The notes below the pieces were generated by a model. The model worked only from the letters and a program-made list of their open reading frames with translations. It did no database searches and was not told the origin of the DNA. Source: Pectobacterium sp. PL152 (GTDB taxonomy: Bacteria; Pseudomonadota; Gammaproteobacteria; Enterobacterales; Enterobacteriaceae). From it: a stretch of 64,000 bases of DNA. Shown in pieces: positions 8,882 to 18,792 of this stretch; positions within the stretch are counted from its first letter, which is position 1; each line of letters opens with the position of its first letter. The stretch covers positions 682,001 to 746,000 of the forward strand of contig CP091064.1 in assembly GCA_021907015.1 (NCBI GenBank), read 5' to 3'. The position numbers were made by a program, and so were the translations under genes.

Positions 8882-9717
8882 CTATGTAAGCTCTAGCAGC
8901 CGCCGAAACATGCCTGTGTTTTTATAAACCAGATGCAATGATGAGAAGGGCAATCGGGTCTGAGGCAATATCTCAATCAATTCTCCACAGTGAATGTATT
9001 CAGCAGCAAAAATGCAGGTAATTCGGTAATGTAGGCTCCTGCCAGCGCTCCCGCACGCAAATGGAGGTAGTCATTTACCGTAAAGGTGGCTGGAACATCA
9101 TAGGCATGCTCACCGAGCATCCATACCGGACGTGCGCCTATCACCGAACCCCAGGCGGCACAGGCGTAATTCCTGAGGTCTGATGGTTCTTTGGGAAGGT
9201 CGCTGTTCAGGAATAGTTTCGGGCTGGCGACCAGAATATGCCTGAAATCCATAAGATGGCGCGCCACAACACCATCATCAGCGATGCTTCCAACCCTTAG
9301 CGCGACGTCAATGCCTTCAGAGATTAAATCCACCCGGCGCTCCGTCGTATAAACGTTAATGGCGATACCCGGATGCATCTGTTGAAACTGCCTGATGATC
9401 TCCCACCATGGTTCCAGTGACTGGGGCATAGTCAGGCGCAATCGACCGGTAATGCGGGTGTCGCCAGTTGTAAGAAACAGCTCTGCATCATTAAGTATAT
9501 CGATGGCCGAACTGGCCTGGTTCAGCAGTTTTTGTCCCGCCTCTGTGGCGCTGCAACCCTTCACTGTTCGTTCGAGCAGAACAACATTCAGCTCGTGCTC
9601 AAGTTCCGAAATCCTGCGACTTAGTGTTGGAAGCGGGATGTTATTTTGCCGTGCAGCAGCAGAGAGACTGCCGCAGCGGGCTGCCATAACAAACATCTTT
9701 AACGCATTTAAATCCAC
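8882..9717 (-). pseudogene. LysR-family transcriptional regulator, one frame break
   Basis: Residues 1-60 form the LysR winged helix (LKMFVMAARCGSLSAAARQ, TLSRRISELE), followed by a substrate-binding domain (ITGRLRLTMPQSL, DVALRVGSI). The open frame stops at 8977 after ITELPAFL, but a one-base shift in the T-run near 9020 restores AAEYIHCGELIEILPQTRLP and a stop at 8882, giving the usual length of about 278 residues. It is divergent from the arylamine N-acetyltransferase gene at 9963 and may regulate it. The break is probably an indel error. Confidence 0.85.
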
Positions 9718-9962
9718 CTTAGCCTCTCAAATATGAAAGTGTCACTTTCAATTCAGGATCTACAGAGAACGGAATTAGGGTATTAGAATACCGCTGTTTC
9801 CAATCATTAACTGCCAAGATTATAGAGGAAATAAAGGGTGAGAAGCACCGTCAGAGTATTTCTGACGTGATTAGACCTTCTCAAACGCTAAGCCTGGCCC
9901 CTGAAAAAGCTATCAGATATGAAAGGCCATAGTTTTACATCCATCAGGAAAACGACAGTAAC

Positions 9963-10829
9963 ATGAATGACATAGCATTAGCCTACCTGAACCGCCTTGG
10001 CCTTGATGCGGAACCGCCATCTCTCCAGGCACTCACCCGATTGCATCAGGCTCACGTTGAGCAGATACCATACGAAACTTTCTGGATACACCTCGCACAA
10101 GGATGGGGTATTGACCCCATTGAGAGCTTCAGGAGGGCCGCGAAAACCCGACGAGGCGGTTACTGTTTTCAGCTTAATGGCGGCTTACATACGTTACTTC
10201 GCCACCTTGGTTATCGCGTGAGTATCAACCCCGCAAATGTCCACGGTGCAGAAGGTCCTGAACGTATAAAGCTGGAAAATCACGCCGCAATCATCGCCGA
10301 GGGAATGCCGTGTGAAAGCAATCCCAATGGCAGATGGTGGGTTGATGTCGGCCTTGGCGATGCACTGCATAAACAGATGCCGCTGATGAACACCACCGTT
10401 AATCAGGGTTCGATGCAGTTTGGAATGGAGGCTGTAGGCGAGGATGGCGTTGGCGACTGGCATCTCACGGCCGATCCATCATGCTGGATCGCTGGTGTCA
10501 GTATGGCTGACCAGCCCGCTAACATGAGTGATTTCATCGACCGACATCACTTTAACGTGCACTCGCCAGAGTCGGGATATGCAAAAGTTGTCACTGCACA
10601 ACTTCGCCGACCTGACGGTAAAACGATACTGCGAGGTTGCGTTCTCACAAAAACTGACGGCAAAGTCGTGACGACTCACACCTCGGCGTCTCTACCGGAA
10701 TGGCTGGACGTACTGAGCGCCGAATTCGACCTAACTTTCGACAATGTTCCCGCCGAATCACTTACAAAATTGTGGGCGAAAGTACGACAGATCCATGAAG
10801 AATGGCTTCAGTCACGCGATAGCGTGTAA
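9963..10829 (+). CDS. Arylamine N-acetyltransferase
   Basis: 288 residues of the NAT family. The catalytic triad is visible: Cys68 in RRGGYCFQLN, His107 in LENHAAI and Asp128 in WWVDVGLGD. These enzymes move acetyl from acetyl-CoA to aromatic amines or hydrazines in the cytoplasm. The ATG at 9963 follows an AACGACAGTA leader with a weak ribosome site. It is divergent from a LysR gene and followed by a separate exported hydrolase gene. Length is normal. Confidence 0.93.
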   Translation: MNDIALAYLNRLGLDAEPPSLQALTRLHQAHVEQIPYETFWIHLAQGWGIDPIESFRRAAKTRRGGYCFQLNGGLHTLLRHLGYRVSINPANVHGAEGPERIKLENHAAIIAEGMPCESNPNGRWWVDVGLGDALHKQMPLMNTTVNQGSMQFGMEAVGEDGVGDWHLTADPSCWIAGVSMADQPANMSDFIDRHHFNVHSPESGYAKVVTAQLRRPDGKTILRGCVLTKTDGKVVTTHTSASLPEWLDVLSAEFDLTFDNVPAESLTKLWAKVRQIHEEWLQSRDSV

Positions 10830-10938
10830 AGCCTCAAGCTATAAATTCACCACTTATCGGATATTTCAGCGTCTCAAGCTGGGATTGCATCTGGCTAAAA
10901 GCTGGACGATCTAAACCAGGCAGCGCGGGGAAATTGAT

Positions 10939-12314
10939 ATGCAGGTCACGGAGATAAGAATGAGACAGTATGTTAGCGGTACTCTAAAGAAATCAGCGCT
11001 GATGATTACAGCGTTGATGGCAATAACAGTGCCAGGCGGCGCATTCGCGCACGAGGAAACGGCTGGTGAAAAAGTGCTGTGGGAACATAACGCTGATTTT
11101 CGCAGACAAATTGTGGAGGTAACGCCTGGAGTGTACGTAGCCGTCGGCTATTCGGCGGCAAACGTGACGCTGATCCAGGGTAAAACTGGTTCTATCATAG
11201 TGGATACGGCGGCCAATCCTGCGGACGCAAAAGACATCGTAGAGGCTTTTGGCAGCCGACTAATCCATCCCGTACGAGCCATTATCTACACACATAATCA
11301 TCCTGACCATTCCGGCGGAGCGACAGTATTTGCAGGCAATGACAAGCCAGAAATTATCAGCCATAGTCTACTCGTTACGGCAAAGCCGGATACGGGGCGC
11401 GGAAAACGGGAGGGGGTGACGCTTTTGGCACCGTTCTACCTGACGATCAGTTTATTAATGCCGGTACACAGCTCGAATACGGACGAAAAACGCCACACAC
11501 ACGCGAAGGCTTCCTGTCTCCTACTCAGACCTTTGATGGCGTCAGCAAGAGCCTGACGATAGCCGGGGTGAAAATGGAGCTTATCCATACTCCAGGCGAG
11601 TCTGATGAAAACACCGCCGTATGGCTGCCCGAACAGAAAGTCTTGATGACAGGTGATGACTTCCTTAAGACGTTTCCCAATATTGCCCCGCTTCGTGGTC
11701 TGCCTACCCGTCCTGTTGAGAAGTGGATCGACAGCCTGAACAAAATGATTGCCTTGAATGCGGATTACGTCATCCCGGGACATATGCAGCCAGTCAACGG
11801 TGCAGACGCTGTAAAAGAAGCGCTGATGGCATACCGAGACGGCATAAAAAGCGTATGGGATCAGACAATGGCCGGGATTGCCAAAGGCATGACTCCAGAT
11901 GAACTGGTTCAGGCAGTAAGACTGCCTGCTGAGCTCGCAAAAAATCCTTACCTGCAGGAGTATTATGGCAGCGTGGCTTTTACCGTTCGTGGTATCTACG
12001 CGCAGCAAGCGGGCTGGTTCGACGGCAATGCCACACACATATATCCGCTAACCGAAAAAGACCGTGCGACACGCCTGCTGGCAATGACCGGTGGCAAGAT
12101 AAAAATGCTGGATAACGCACGCCAATCCCTGCTGTCAGGCGAGTATCAATGGGCGGCTGAACAGACAGACTATGTTCTGGCCGTTGATCCGCACAACGCG
12201 GAAGCCCGAAAGCTAAAAGCTGATGCACTTGCTGCGCTGGGCGAATTGCAGAACAATGCGACTGCGCGTAATTACTATCTTACGACGGCGCAGTACCTGA
12301 AAAAGAATCCATAA
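10939..12314 (+). pseudogene. Alkyl/aryl-sulfatase-type MBL-fold hydrolase, one frame break
   Basis: An N-terminal signal peptide (ALMITALMAITVPGGAFAHE) precedes the metal motif THNHPDHSGG (HxHxDH, residues 119-124) in the first frame (10939 to about 11412). In the second frame come TPHTREGFLSPTQTF, HTPGESDENTAVWLP, VIPGH and EYYGSVAFTVRGIY, ending with YQWAAEQTDYVLAVDPHN and YYLTTAQYL. The two frames join if the G5 run at 11412-11416 is read as G6. This matches the SdsA1/BDS1/YjcS alkylsulfatase family with its dimerisation domain, but it lacks the C-terminal SCP2-like domain of full-length members, so it is a short form of about 458 residues. Predicted periplasmic. A terminator follows. Confidence 0.82.
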
Positions 12315-12337
12315 AAAAATCCGGTATGAAGCATATG

Positions 12338-12375
12338 AACCGGATGCTGACAGGTGCACTCATCCGGTTTTTATT
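12338..12375 (+). terminator. Rho-independent terminator
   Basis: AACCGGATG and CATCCGGTT pair around a 13-base loop, followed by TTTATT. It ends the metallo-hydrolase transcript. Confidence 0.75.
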
Positions 12376-12507
12376 GTCTTACATTTTTTTAATGTCCGCT
12401 TCTGGCACAAAGCGGGCAAGGCAGGTTCATCAGTTCCACTCTAAGCAAAAGCGAAAACTTGTATCCACAGCGAGTGAATATATTAAGTAGAAACACTCAA
12501 AGCCAGG

Positions 12508-13274
12508 TTAGAACTCGCTTGGCGTTGTCCCCATAACAGAACGAAATGCAGCAGAAAACGCGGCAGGACAGGAAAAGCCGAGTTGGTAGGCGACCTGTTT
12601 AACGGGCACATCATTAGAGAGAAGATCTAATGATGTATATATTCTGGCTCTCTGTTTCCACATTCTGAAGCTGAAACCTGTGTCATGTAAGAAACGACGG
12701 GAAAAAGTACGTTCCGACATATTCGCAATATCAGCCATGTCCATTAAGGTCACCTCCCACCGATGGCTGAGCATCAATTCTCTTGCGGCACGAAATAAAC
12801 GTTCATCACGCGGCATAGGGAGTTCCGCAGTCACGGACGGCGCTTCACTAAGAATTTCCAGTAGTAAGAGCGCCATTTTTCGCTTAGCCGCACCATTGTA
12901 TTCATCAGTAAACAGACCCGCGATTAACGCCTTCAACAGCGCTGTCGCGTTAATGACATGAACCTGGCTGTTCTTCGTAAAATTTGTGCACTCCGCAATA
13001 AGGCTGCGACTGACGTAGATAGCGCGTAATTCTGTATGGGACAGAAGGCTGTATGAGTGAATCATCAACGGTGGGATCCACAGCGCACGCTGAGGAGGGA
13101 TAACCCATCGCCTGTCTGCGGTTTCAACAAGCATAACCCCTTGGTGGCAAACAATAGCTGCCCTTCAAGATGGTAATGGGGAGGATCAACCTCTCCACGT
13201 TGATAGGATATGGCAGTCCCTGACCATCCCGTCGTCTCATCGTGTCTTGGCGCTTTATCTATACAGACTGGCAT
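12508..13274 (-). pseudogene. AraC-family regulator with cupin sensor, one frame break
   Basis: An N-terminal cupin (GEVDPPHYHLEGQLLFATKG) begins at 13274; the frame shifts at the C4 run 13137-13140 (one base short) and continues VMLVETADRRWVIPPQRALW. The C-terminal third has two helix-turn-helix motifs (VTLMDMADIANMSERTFSRR and PVKQVAYQLGFSCPAAFSAA). The product is about 256 residues, like NimR/YeaM-type regulators. The last 35 codons and the downstream flank were copied to 4733-4907. It lies convergent to the hydrolase gene. Its target is unknown; a drug or toxin response is only a guess from family members. Confidence 0.85.
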
Positions 13275-13390
13275 CTCAAATTGACCCCTTTGTTTACCAT
13301 GACTCCGCTAACACTGCCCGACTGATCATTTTTGGCAGGGTAAAGCATGCTGAATTAAGGTTGTGACAAGCATTACAGGAGCATACGCCA

Positions 13391-14116
13391 ATGCGAGTAC
13401 ATTTTATTGTGCATGAAAGTTTCGAAGCGCCCGGCGCTTATGAAACCTGGGCCATGAGTCGTGGTCATGAAATAACGTTTTCCCGTGTCTACGCGGGTGA
13501 AAAACTGCCGCAAGATGCCCGGGACATCGACTTGTTGATCGTGATGGGCGGCCCACAGGATCCTGCCTTCACCCTAGATCAATGCGCCCATTTCGATTCA
13601 AAAGCTGAGCAAGCGCTGATTGCCTCTGCAGTGAGTTTCGGTAAAGCCATCATTGGTGTCTGTCTGGGCTCTCAACTGATTGGCGAAGCGCTGGGTGCCC
13701 CGTTTGCCCACAGTCCGGAAAAAGAGATAGGCGTGTTTCCGATTTTTCTGACGGATACTGGCACCCAAAGCGAGCTGTTCTCTGACTTCGGAAGTCGGCT
13801 CAACGTAGGTCACTGGCATAACGATATGCCAGGCCTGACACCTGAAACTAAAATTATCGCTTACAGTGAAGGATGCCCACGCCAGATCGTTGCCTATTCC
13901 GAACGGGTTTACGGCTTTCAATGCCACATGGAACTCACACCGGACGTCGTCGAATTATTAATTGCACACTCAGATAGGGAATTAAGTCAGGCAGCAGAAT
14001 ATCGTTTCATCAACACCCCTGAAGAACTGCGGGCTCATGATTACAGTGAAATGAACAGGGTTTTATTCACGTTCCTCGATAAACTGGAATCATGCTACCG
14101 CCGGTCAAAAGCGTAG
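13391..14116 (+). CDS. Class I glutamine amidotransferase-like protein
   Basis: 241 residues of the GATase1 fold: the nucleophile Cys sits in IIGVCLGSQLIGEALG and the His/Glu pair in GFQCHMELT. MGGPQDP marks the oxyanion strand. It resembles stand-alone GMP-synthase-like amidotransferases (YfeJ type), which may hydrolyse glutamine or gamma-glutamyl compounds. ATG 13391 follows CAGGAG at good spacing. A weak match in the same family lies at 50834-51556. Confidence 0.88.
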   Translation: MRVHFIVHESFEAPGAYETWAMSRGHEITFSRVYAGEKLPQDARDIDLLIVMGGPQDPAFTLDQCAHFDSKAEQALIASAVSFGKAIIGVCLGSQLIGEALGAPFAHSPEKEIGVFPIFLTDTGTQSELFSDFGSRLNVGHWHNDMPGLTPETKIIAYSEGCPRQIVAYSERVYGFQCHMELTPDVVELLIAHSDRELSQAAEYRFINTPEELRAHDYSEMNRVLFTFLDKLESCYRRSKA

Positions 14117-14181
14117 CGAAAATACCCTCATCCGAATGGCATCAGTAGTGCGATAAAGATATGCCGTCATTTTTGGGTTGA

Positions 14182-14217
14182 GAAAAAGCCCCGGCTTAGG
14201 CAGCCGTCGGGGGCTTA
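14182..14217 (-). terminator. Rho-independent terminator of the TetR-DUF1348 operon
   Basis: On the minus strand AAGCCCCCGACGGC pairs with GCCGGGGCTT, followed by TTTCTC. It lies 20 bases after the DUF1348 stop. Confidence 0.7.
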
Positions 14218-14237
14218 GCGGAAGAATATGTAGAACG

Positions 14238-14714
14238 TTACAGACCCAGCTCCGACAGACCGGGATGATCATCCGGACGGCGACCCAGTGGCCAGTGGAA
14301 TTTGCGTTCACTCTCTTTAATCGGCATGTCGTTTATACAAGCGAAGCGGCGGTGCATCAGGCCATCGGCTTCAAATTCCCAGTTTTCGTTGCCATAAGAG
14401 CGGAACCAGTTACCCGAGTCATCATGCCACTCATAGGCGTACCGCACGGCGATGCGGTTATCAGTAAACGCCCACAACTCTTTAATCAGACGATACTCAA
14501 GTTCTTTTTTCCACTTCCGCGTGAGGAAAGCTTTGGCCTCTTCACGATTGGTTGCAAACTCGGCGCGATTACGCCATTTGGTGTCCAGCGTGTAGGCCAG
14601 CGATACCTTTTCGGCATCTCGACTGTTCCAGCCATCTTCAGCGAGTCGCACCTTCTCAATCGCCGTTTCGCGAGTGAAAGGAGGAAGTGGCGGGCGAATC
14701 TGTTTATCGGACAT
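14238..14714 (-). CDS. DUF1348 (NTF2-like) family protein
   Basis: 158 residues. Conserved elements of the family are visible: RPPLPPFT near the start, [49 protein letters not shown] and the Trp-rich end. It folds as a small alpha+beta cone like NTF2/SnoaL proteins. The function is unknown. It is cotranscribed with the TetR gene (60 bases between them), so TetR probably regulates itself and this gene. The ATG at 14714 follows GGAGGC, a strong ribosome site. Confidence 0.9.
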   Translation of the reverse strand: MSDKQIRPPLPPFTRETAIEKVRLAEDGWNSRDAEKVSLAYTLDTKWRNRAEFATNREEAKAFLTRKWKKELEYRLIKELWAFTDNRIAVRYAYEWHDDSGNWFRSYGNENWEFEADGLMHRRFACINDMPIKESERKFHWPLGRRPDDHPGLSELGL

Positions 14715-14774
14715 GGGAGAGCCTCCAGAACATTTGGATATATCAGTAGCATGGGATTTTTTGAAACTCAGGCC

Positions 14775-15344
14775 CTAGTGAGAGGCCTGCTTCAACAACA
14801 GCTGCGCCACTTCTCTTGCGCTATCGGCTGCGCTGTAATCGCCCATCACGTGCGATGTCGTGATGGCACCCTCTATCAAAATCAGCAACTGTCTGGCTAA
14901 GGCTGACGGCTGCTCGATGTTTAATTGCCCGGTGAGTTCCAGCGTGTAATCCAGCAATTTTTGTTTATGCAGCTTCGCGATCTGGCGAACGGGATCGGCA
15001 GGGTCACCCACTTCTCCAGCCGTGTTAATAAAGGCACAACCACGAAAGCCCTCTGACTCAAACCAGCTTTTGAGTACAGTGAACATATTCAGGATGCGCT
15101 CCTGAGGGGTATTGCCTTTATCACATTCCGTTCTGAACCAGTGCATCCAGCGTTCATCACGTGCATTCAACGCGGCGGCTGCCACGTCATCCTTGGTCGC
15201 GAAATAGCGATAAATACTTTTCCTTGCTACGCCAGAGGTCTTGACCAGAAGGTCCATGCCAGTCGCATGAATGCCATTCTGATAGATAAGGTGCTCAGCC
15301 GTCGCCAGGATTTTTTCTCGGGTGTCGTTTAGTTTTTTGTTCAT
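14775..15344 (-). CDS. TetR/AcrR-family transcriptional repressor
   Basis: 189 residues starting at MNKKLNDTREKIL; the longer frame to 15404 would run through the operator. The helix-turn-helix spans about residues 20-50 (GIHATGMDLLVKTSGVARKS, IYRYFATKDD). The C-terminal part (FRGCAFINTAGEVGDP) is like TetR_C_16/YjdC-type ligand domains. An 8-base inverted repeat 8 bases upstream is the likely autoregulatory operator. It leads an operon with DUF1348. Confidence 0.92.
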   Translation of the reverse strand: MNKKLNDTREKILATAEHLIYQNGIHATGMDLLVKTSGVARKSIYRYFATKDDVAAAALNARDERWMHWFRTECDKGNTPQERILNMFTVLKSWFESEGFRGCAFINTAGEVGDPADPVRQIAKLHKQKLLDYTLELTGQLNIEQPSALARQLLILIEGAITTSHVMGDYSAADSAREVAQLLLKQASH

Positions 15345-15352
15345 GAATAAAT

Positions 15353-15372
15353 GGTAGAACCATCGTTCTACC
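15353..15372. promoter_or_regulatory. Probable TetR operator
   Basis: GGTAGAAC and GTTCTACC form a perfect inverted repeat with a 4-base centre (CATC), just upstream of the TetR start. Symmetry and position fit autorepression. Confidence 0.7.
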
Positions 15373-15549
15373 CAGTCAAGCGTCAGCCTGAAAACATTTT
15401 TCAAAAAGTGAAGAGTGCAGTCCGTGTGGGAGAGCGATCTGCTCCCCTACATCAATAGACCGCGACATAAGCACGTTCGTTTCTGGCACAACGTTGAACA
15501 AATAAGGAGGGTAAAGTCGGTTAAGCGAAAGGAGACATGGCGTTGCTAC

Positions 15550-15567
15550 AGGCGGCAAACGCCGCCT
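15550..15567. terminator. Short GC hairpin downstream of the OYE gene
   Basis: AGGCGGC and GCCGCCT pair around AAAC. It follows the OYE gene (minus strand). No U-tract, so termination is uncertain. Confidence 0.4.
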
Positions 15568-15584
15568 GCGAGCGTGAGTCGTGG

Positions 15585-16673
15585 TTAATAGCGTTCCAGC
15601 CAGTGGGCGTAAGGCGTTGGCAGCGTCCACGAGGCGCGTTCAATGCCCAGTTCGCGGGCGGCCTGATAGCTCCAGTGCGGGTTCGCCAAATGCGCTTTTC
15701 CTACCATCACCAGATCCAACTGACCCGATGCCACAGCCTGTTCAGCCAGTTCCGGCGTACCGAAGCCCCAGGCGGAAGAGACAGGAAGATCGGCCTGCTC
15801 ACGCACCTGCTGTGCAATCGGTCCCATAAAGGCAGGCGCCCACGGAACATTCGCTTCCGGTGTAGAAAAACCGATGCTGACACTCAGCATATCCAGCCCA
15901 GCGGCTTTAAAGCGACGCGTCAGCTCAATCGATTCCTGCAAGGTTTCCTCATCGCGTCCGTCAAATTCAATCACGCCGAAACGGGCGGTCAGCGGCAAAT
16001 GTTGTGGCCACACGTCGCGAACGGCAGCCAGCGTTTCCAGCAGAAAACGGCTACGGTTGTCAAAACTGCCACCGTATTGGTCGTTACGTTTGTTGGAGTG
16101 GGTGGAGAAGAAACTCTGTGCCAGATAGCCGTGAGCAAAGTGCAGCTCCAGCCATTCAAATCCGGCTTCTAGCGCACGGCGAGCCGCGGCAACAAAGTCG
16201 TCACGAACGCGAGCGATATCTTCCAGCGTCATTTCCTGCGGCTGCTTCGACAGATTCGCGCCGAAAGCCTCTGCGGAAGGGGCAATGGTCTGCCAGCCGC
16301 GCGGGTCGCCCGCGGGGATATGGTCGTCACCTTCCCAGGGAATATTGGCGCTGGCTTTGCGTCCAGCGTGTGCAATCTGAATGCCCGGCACGGAGCCTGC
16401 ATCCTTAATGGATTTGGCGACCTTGGCAAACGCCTGCGCCTGCTCATCGTTCCAAATTCCGGTACAGCGCGGAGAAATGCGTCCCTCGGGGGCAACCGCC
16501 GTCGCTTCCACGATAACCAACCCGGCACCACCACGCGCCAGCGAAGCATAATGCACCTGGTGCCACTCGTTAATCAGGCCATCATTCGCGGAATAGGTAC
16601 ACATCGGTGGAACGGCAATGCGGTTGCGTAACGTGATATCTTTCAGTTTGAAGGGCTGAAACAGTGCGGACAT
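15585..16673 (-). CDS. NADH:flavin oxidoreductase, Old Yellow Enzyme family (XenA/YqjM-like)
   Basis: 362 residues from MSALFQPFKLKDITLRNRI; the upstream extension lies in the divergent promoter. Motifs of the thermophilic-like OYE subclass: PPMCTYSA (Cys26 region that tunes FMN), GGAGLVIVEATAV, the substrate His in QIAHAGRK, ELHFAHGYL, and SNKRNDQYGGS. It reduces activated alkenes such as enals, nitro compounds or quinones with NAD(P)H in the cytoplasm. An ArsR-type gene is divergent and inverted half-sites lie between them, suggesting that the regulator controls this enzyme. Confidence 0.93.
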   Translation of the reverse strand: MSALFQPFKLKDITLRNRIAVPPMCTYSANDGLINEWHQVHYASLARGGAGLVIVEATAVAPEGRISPRCTGIWNDEQAQAFAKVAKSIKDAGSVPGIQIAHAGRKASANIPWEGDDHIPAGDPRGWQTIAPSAEAFGANLSKQPQEMTLEDIARVRDDFVAAARRALEAGFEWLELHFAHGYLAQSFFSTHSNKRNDQYGGSFDNRSRFLLETLAAVRDVWPQHLPLTARFGVIEFDGRDEETLQESIELTRRFKAAGLDMLSVSIGFSTPEANVPWAPAFMGPIAQQVREQADLPVSSAWGFGTPELAEQAVASGQLDLVMVGKAHLANPHWSYQAARELGIERASWTLPTPYAHWLERY

Positions 16674-16698
16674 AACATTTCCTATTTCATTTGTTAAT

Positions 16699-16722
16699 TT
16701 CGATAATTCGATATTAATCGAA
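16699..16722. promoter_or_regulatory. Probable ArsR-family operator
   Basis: TTCGAT at 16699-16704 and 16707-16712, and the inverse ATCGAA at 16717-16722, give one inverted repeat with a 4-base centre plus an extra direct half-site. They lie in the 87 bases between the divergent OYE and ArsR genes. Confidence 0.6.
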
Positions 16723-16760
16723 CAATGGATTTTAGACAACCCTATCGCTATAATTCACCT

Positions 16761-17064
16761 ATGAGACCTTTTAAGCACCCATCCCCGAAGAATTTACTCT
16801 TGAGCGCGTCCTGTATGCCTTGAGCGATCCGTTACGCTTATCCATTGTGCGTTGTTTATCCATACAGGAAGAAGCAACGTGTAGCGAACTTGACGGCGGT
16901 CGCCCTAAATCCAGCGTATCGCACCATTTTCGCGTATTGCGCGACTCGGGCCTGCTGCATACCACCAATATCGGCACCCACACATCAACCGACTGCGCCG
17001 CAGCGAAATGCAACAGCGCTTTCCTGGCCTGCTTGACGCCATTTTGTCTCAACCTGTCGAGTAA
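16761..17064 (+). pseudogene. ArsR-family helix-turn-helix regulator, two frame breaks
   Basis: MRPFKHPSP opens at 16761. A missing G near 16790 moves the frame to LERVLYALSDPLRLSIVRCL, then CSELDGGRPKSSVSHHFRVL and RDSGLLHTTNIGT. A second missing base near 16978 gives HINRLRRSEMQQRFPGLLDA and a stop at 17062-17064. The product is about 101 residues, normal for ArsR winged-helix repressors. No clear metal-binding Cys pair is seen, so it may sense an organic electrophile or redox state. It is divergent from the OYE gene. Both breaks look like sequencing indels. Confidence 0.8.
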
Positions 17065-17244
17065 CGTTATCCCGTCAATGGCGGCCTCTCCGCCATTACA
17101 TATTCATGACACACATCCCTCCCTTCCACAGGCTCCGCCATTCCAACATTACTGCTTTGCTTTGCACTTCTATGAATATAGCGACCGACATTTTTCCATT
17201 ACTCTGATGCTGATAAGGGTTTTACGAGGCAGGGTCAGAACCGC

Positions 17245-18792
17245 ATGGATTACTACATTGGCATTGATATCGGGACCTCAAAGGTCAAATCGGTGTTATT
17301 CGATGCCGATTTCAACGAACTTCAGATTGCGTCAGCCAATACCGTTACTTACTCTCCGCAGCCCGGCTACGCCGAGCAAAATATGCACCATGTATGGGAC
17401 GGCGTACTTTCCACCCTGAAAACGCTGGCTGCTTCGCCGCTGCTTCACCACGGACGTGTGCGAGCCATCGGGCTGACTGGTCAAGGCGAAGGTGTCTGGC
17501 TGAGCGATCGCCACGGGCAACCTATCCGGCAGGCCATCCTCTGGAGCGATACCCGGACGGCGGAACAGGTTCATCAGCTTAAACAGCGCCCGAATCTGGA
17601 AGCGGCGCTCTTTCCCGAAACCGGTTCTCCCCTGCTCCCTTGTAACAGCGCGCAGCAGTTACGCTGGCTGGCACAGCATCAGCCGGATGCGCTGAACAAT
17701 GCCGACTACTTCTTTTTTGCCAAAGACTGGGTACGCTTTCGGCTAACGGGACAGGCGAATCTGGAACTGACAGATGCAGGGACGTCGCTGCTGGATCTGC
17801 ATAGCGAAACGCTGTCAAAAACCGTGCTGGATAAGCTGGACTTACACGCCATCAGACCGCTTTTCCCGCCGCTGCTTTATCCCGATGACATCGCCGGCAC
17901 GCTCAGCGACGCCATCGCCGCACAAACGAGTCTGCCTGCAGGAATTCCCGTCTGCGCAGGCGCACTGGATGTGTCCGCCGCCGCGCTGGGCATCGGCGCT
18001 ATTCACGACGGCGACATTTTCACCATTCTCGGCACCACCTGCTGCACTGGCATTGTCTGCCGGGGTTTAACGCAGGTGAGCCTGCAAACCCGGTTTGTCG
18101 CGCACGCCTGGCCAGGCCACTATCTCAACCTGTTCGCGATGCAGTCCGGCACGCCGAATATTGACTGGGCGCTGAGCACGCTGACCGACGATGCCGATTT
18201 TCAGGCCATCAACGCACGCATTGCCCGCGTACCGCCCGGCAGCGGTGGCGTTTTCTATCAGCCTTACCTTAATGGCGAGCGGGCACCGTTTTACAGCACC
18301 TCAGCACGAGCGGGATTTTTTGGTATTGAGCAGTCCACGACTAACGCGCATCTACTGCGCGCGGTCTTTGAGGGGCTCGCCTATGCGATTACCGATGCGC
18401 TCAGCGGTTACCCTGCCCACGGCGATCTCTACATCGCCGGTGGCGGTGCCGCTTCAGCGATTTGGCTGCAAATCATCGCGGACTGCACCGGCCGACGGGT
18501 GATTGCCAGTTCGGTTAAGGAACTGAGCGCATGCGGTGCCGCGCGCCTTGCTGCTCTGTCCATCGGAGAAAGTGCCAACATGGTTCCTTCCGCCAATGCA
18601 CAAGCCTCAACGTTTCTCCCCGATGCCGACGCCCATCGGCAGTATCAGACACTGTTTCCGATTTTTCGCCAACTGCGCGACCAGCTACAGCCGCTCTGGC
18701 AGGCACGGGCTCAGGCACTTAATGCTCTCGACAATCACAACGCGGCGCGTTCGCACACGGCTCCTCGCTCACAGGAAAGTCTTGCCTCATGA
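17245..18792 (+). CDS. FGGY-family carbohydrate kinase
   Basis: 515 residues with the actin-like ATPase fold: phosphate 1 loop GIDIGTSKVKSVLFD at the start, ILWSDTRT, the catalytic Asp in AGALDVSAAALG, phosphate 2 loop ILGTTCCTG, and the adenosine motif YIAGGGAASAIWLQIIAD. Members phosphorylate sugars such as xylulose, ribulose, erythritol, gluconate or autoinducer-2; the substrate cannot be told from sequence. It overlaps the 2-hydroxyacid dehydrogenase gene by ATGA and faces a PfkB kinase and a ribose-type importer, so it likely acts on the imported compound. The C-terminal 25 residues are low complexity. Confidence 0.9.
   Translation: MDYYIGIDIGTSKVKSVLFDADFNELQIASANTVTYSPQPGYAEQNMHHVWDGVLSTLKTLAASPLLHHGRVRAIGLTGQGEGVWLSDRHGQPIRQAILWSDTRTAEQVHQLKQRPNLEAALFPETGSPLLPCNSAQQLRWLAQHQPDALNNADYFFFAKDWVRFRLTGQANLELTDAGTSLLDLHSETLSKTVLDKLDLHAIRPLFPPLLYPDDIAGTLSDAIAAQTSLPAGIPVCAGALDVSAAALGIGAIHDGDIFTILGTTCCTGIVCRGLTQVSLQTRFVAHAWPGHYLNLFAMQSGTPNIDWALSTLTDDADFQAINARIARVPPGSGGVFYQPYLNGERAPFYSTSARAGFFGIEQSTTNAHLLRAVFEGLAYAITDALSGYPAHGDLYIAGGGAASAIWLQIIADCTGRRVIASSVKELSACGAARLAALSIGESANMVPSANAQASTFLPDADAHRQYQTLFPIFRQLRDQLQPLWQARAQALNALDNHNAARSHTAPRSQESLAS

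Noticed and set aside
14178-14900. Plus-strand 240-codon frame over DUF1348 and TetR
   Set aside because: Antisense shadow of two conserved genes and it starts inside a terminator.
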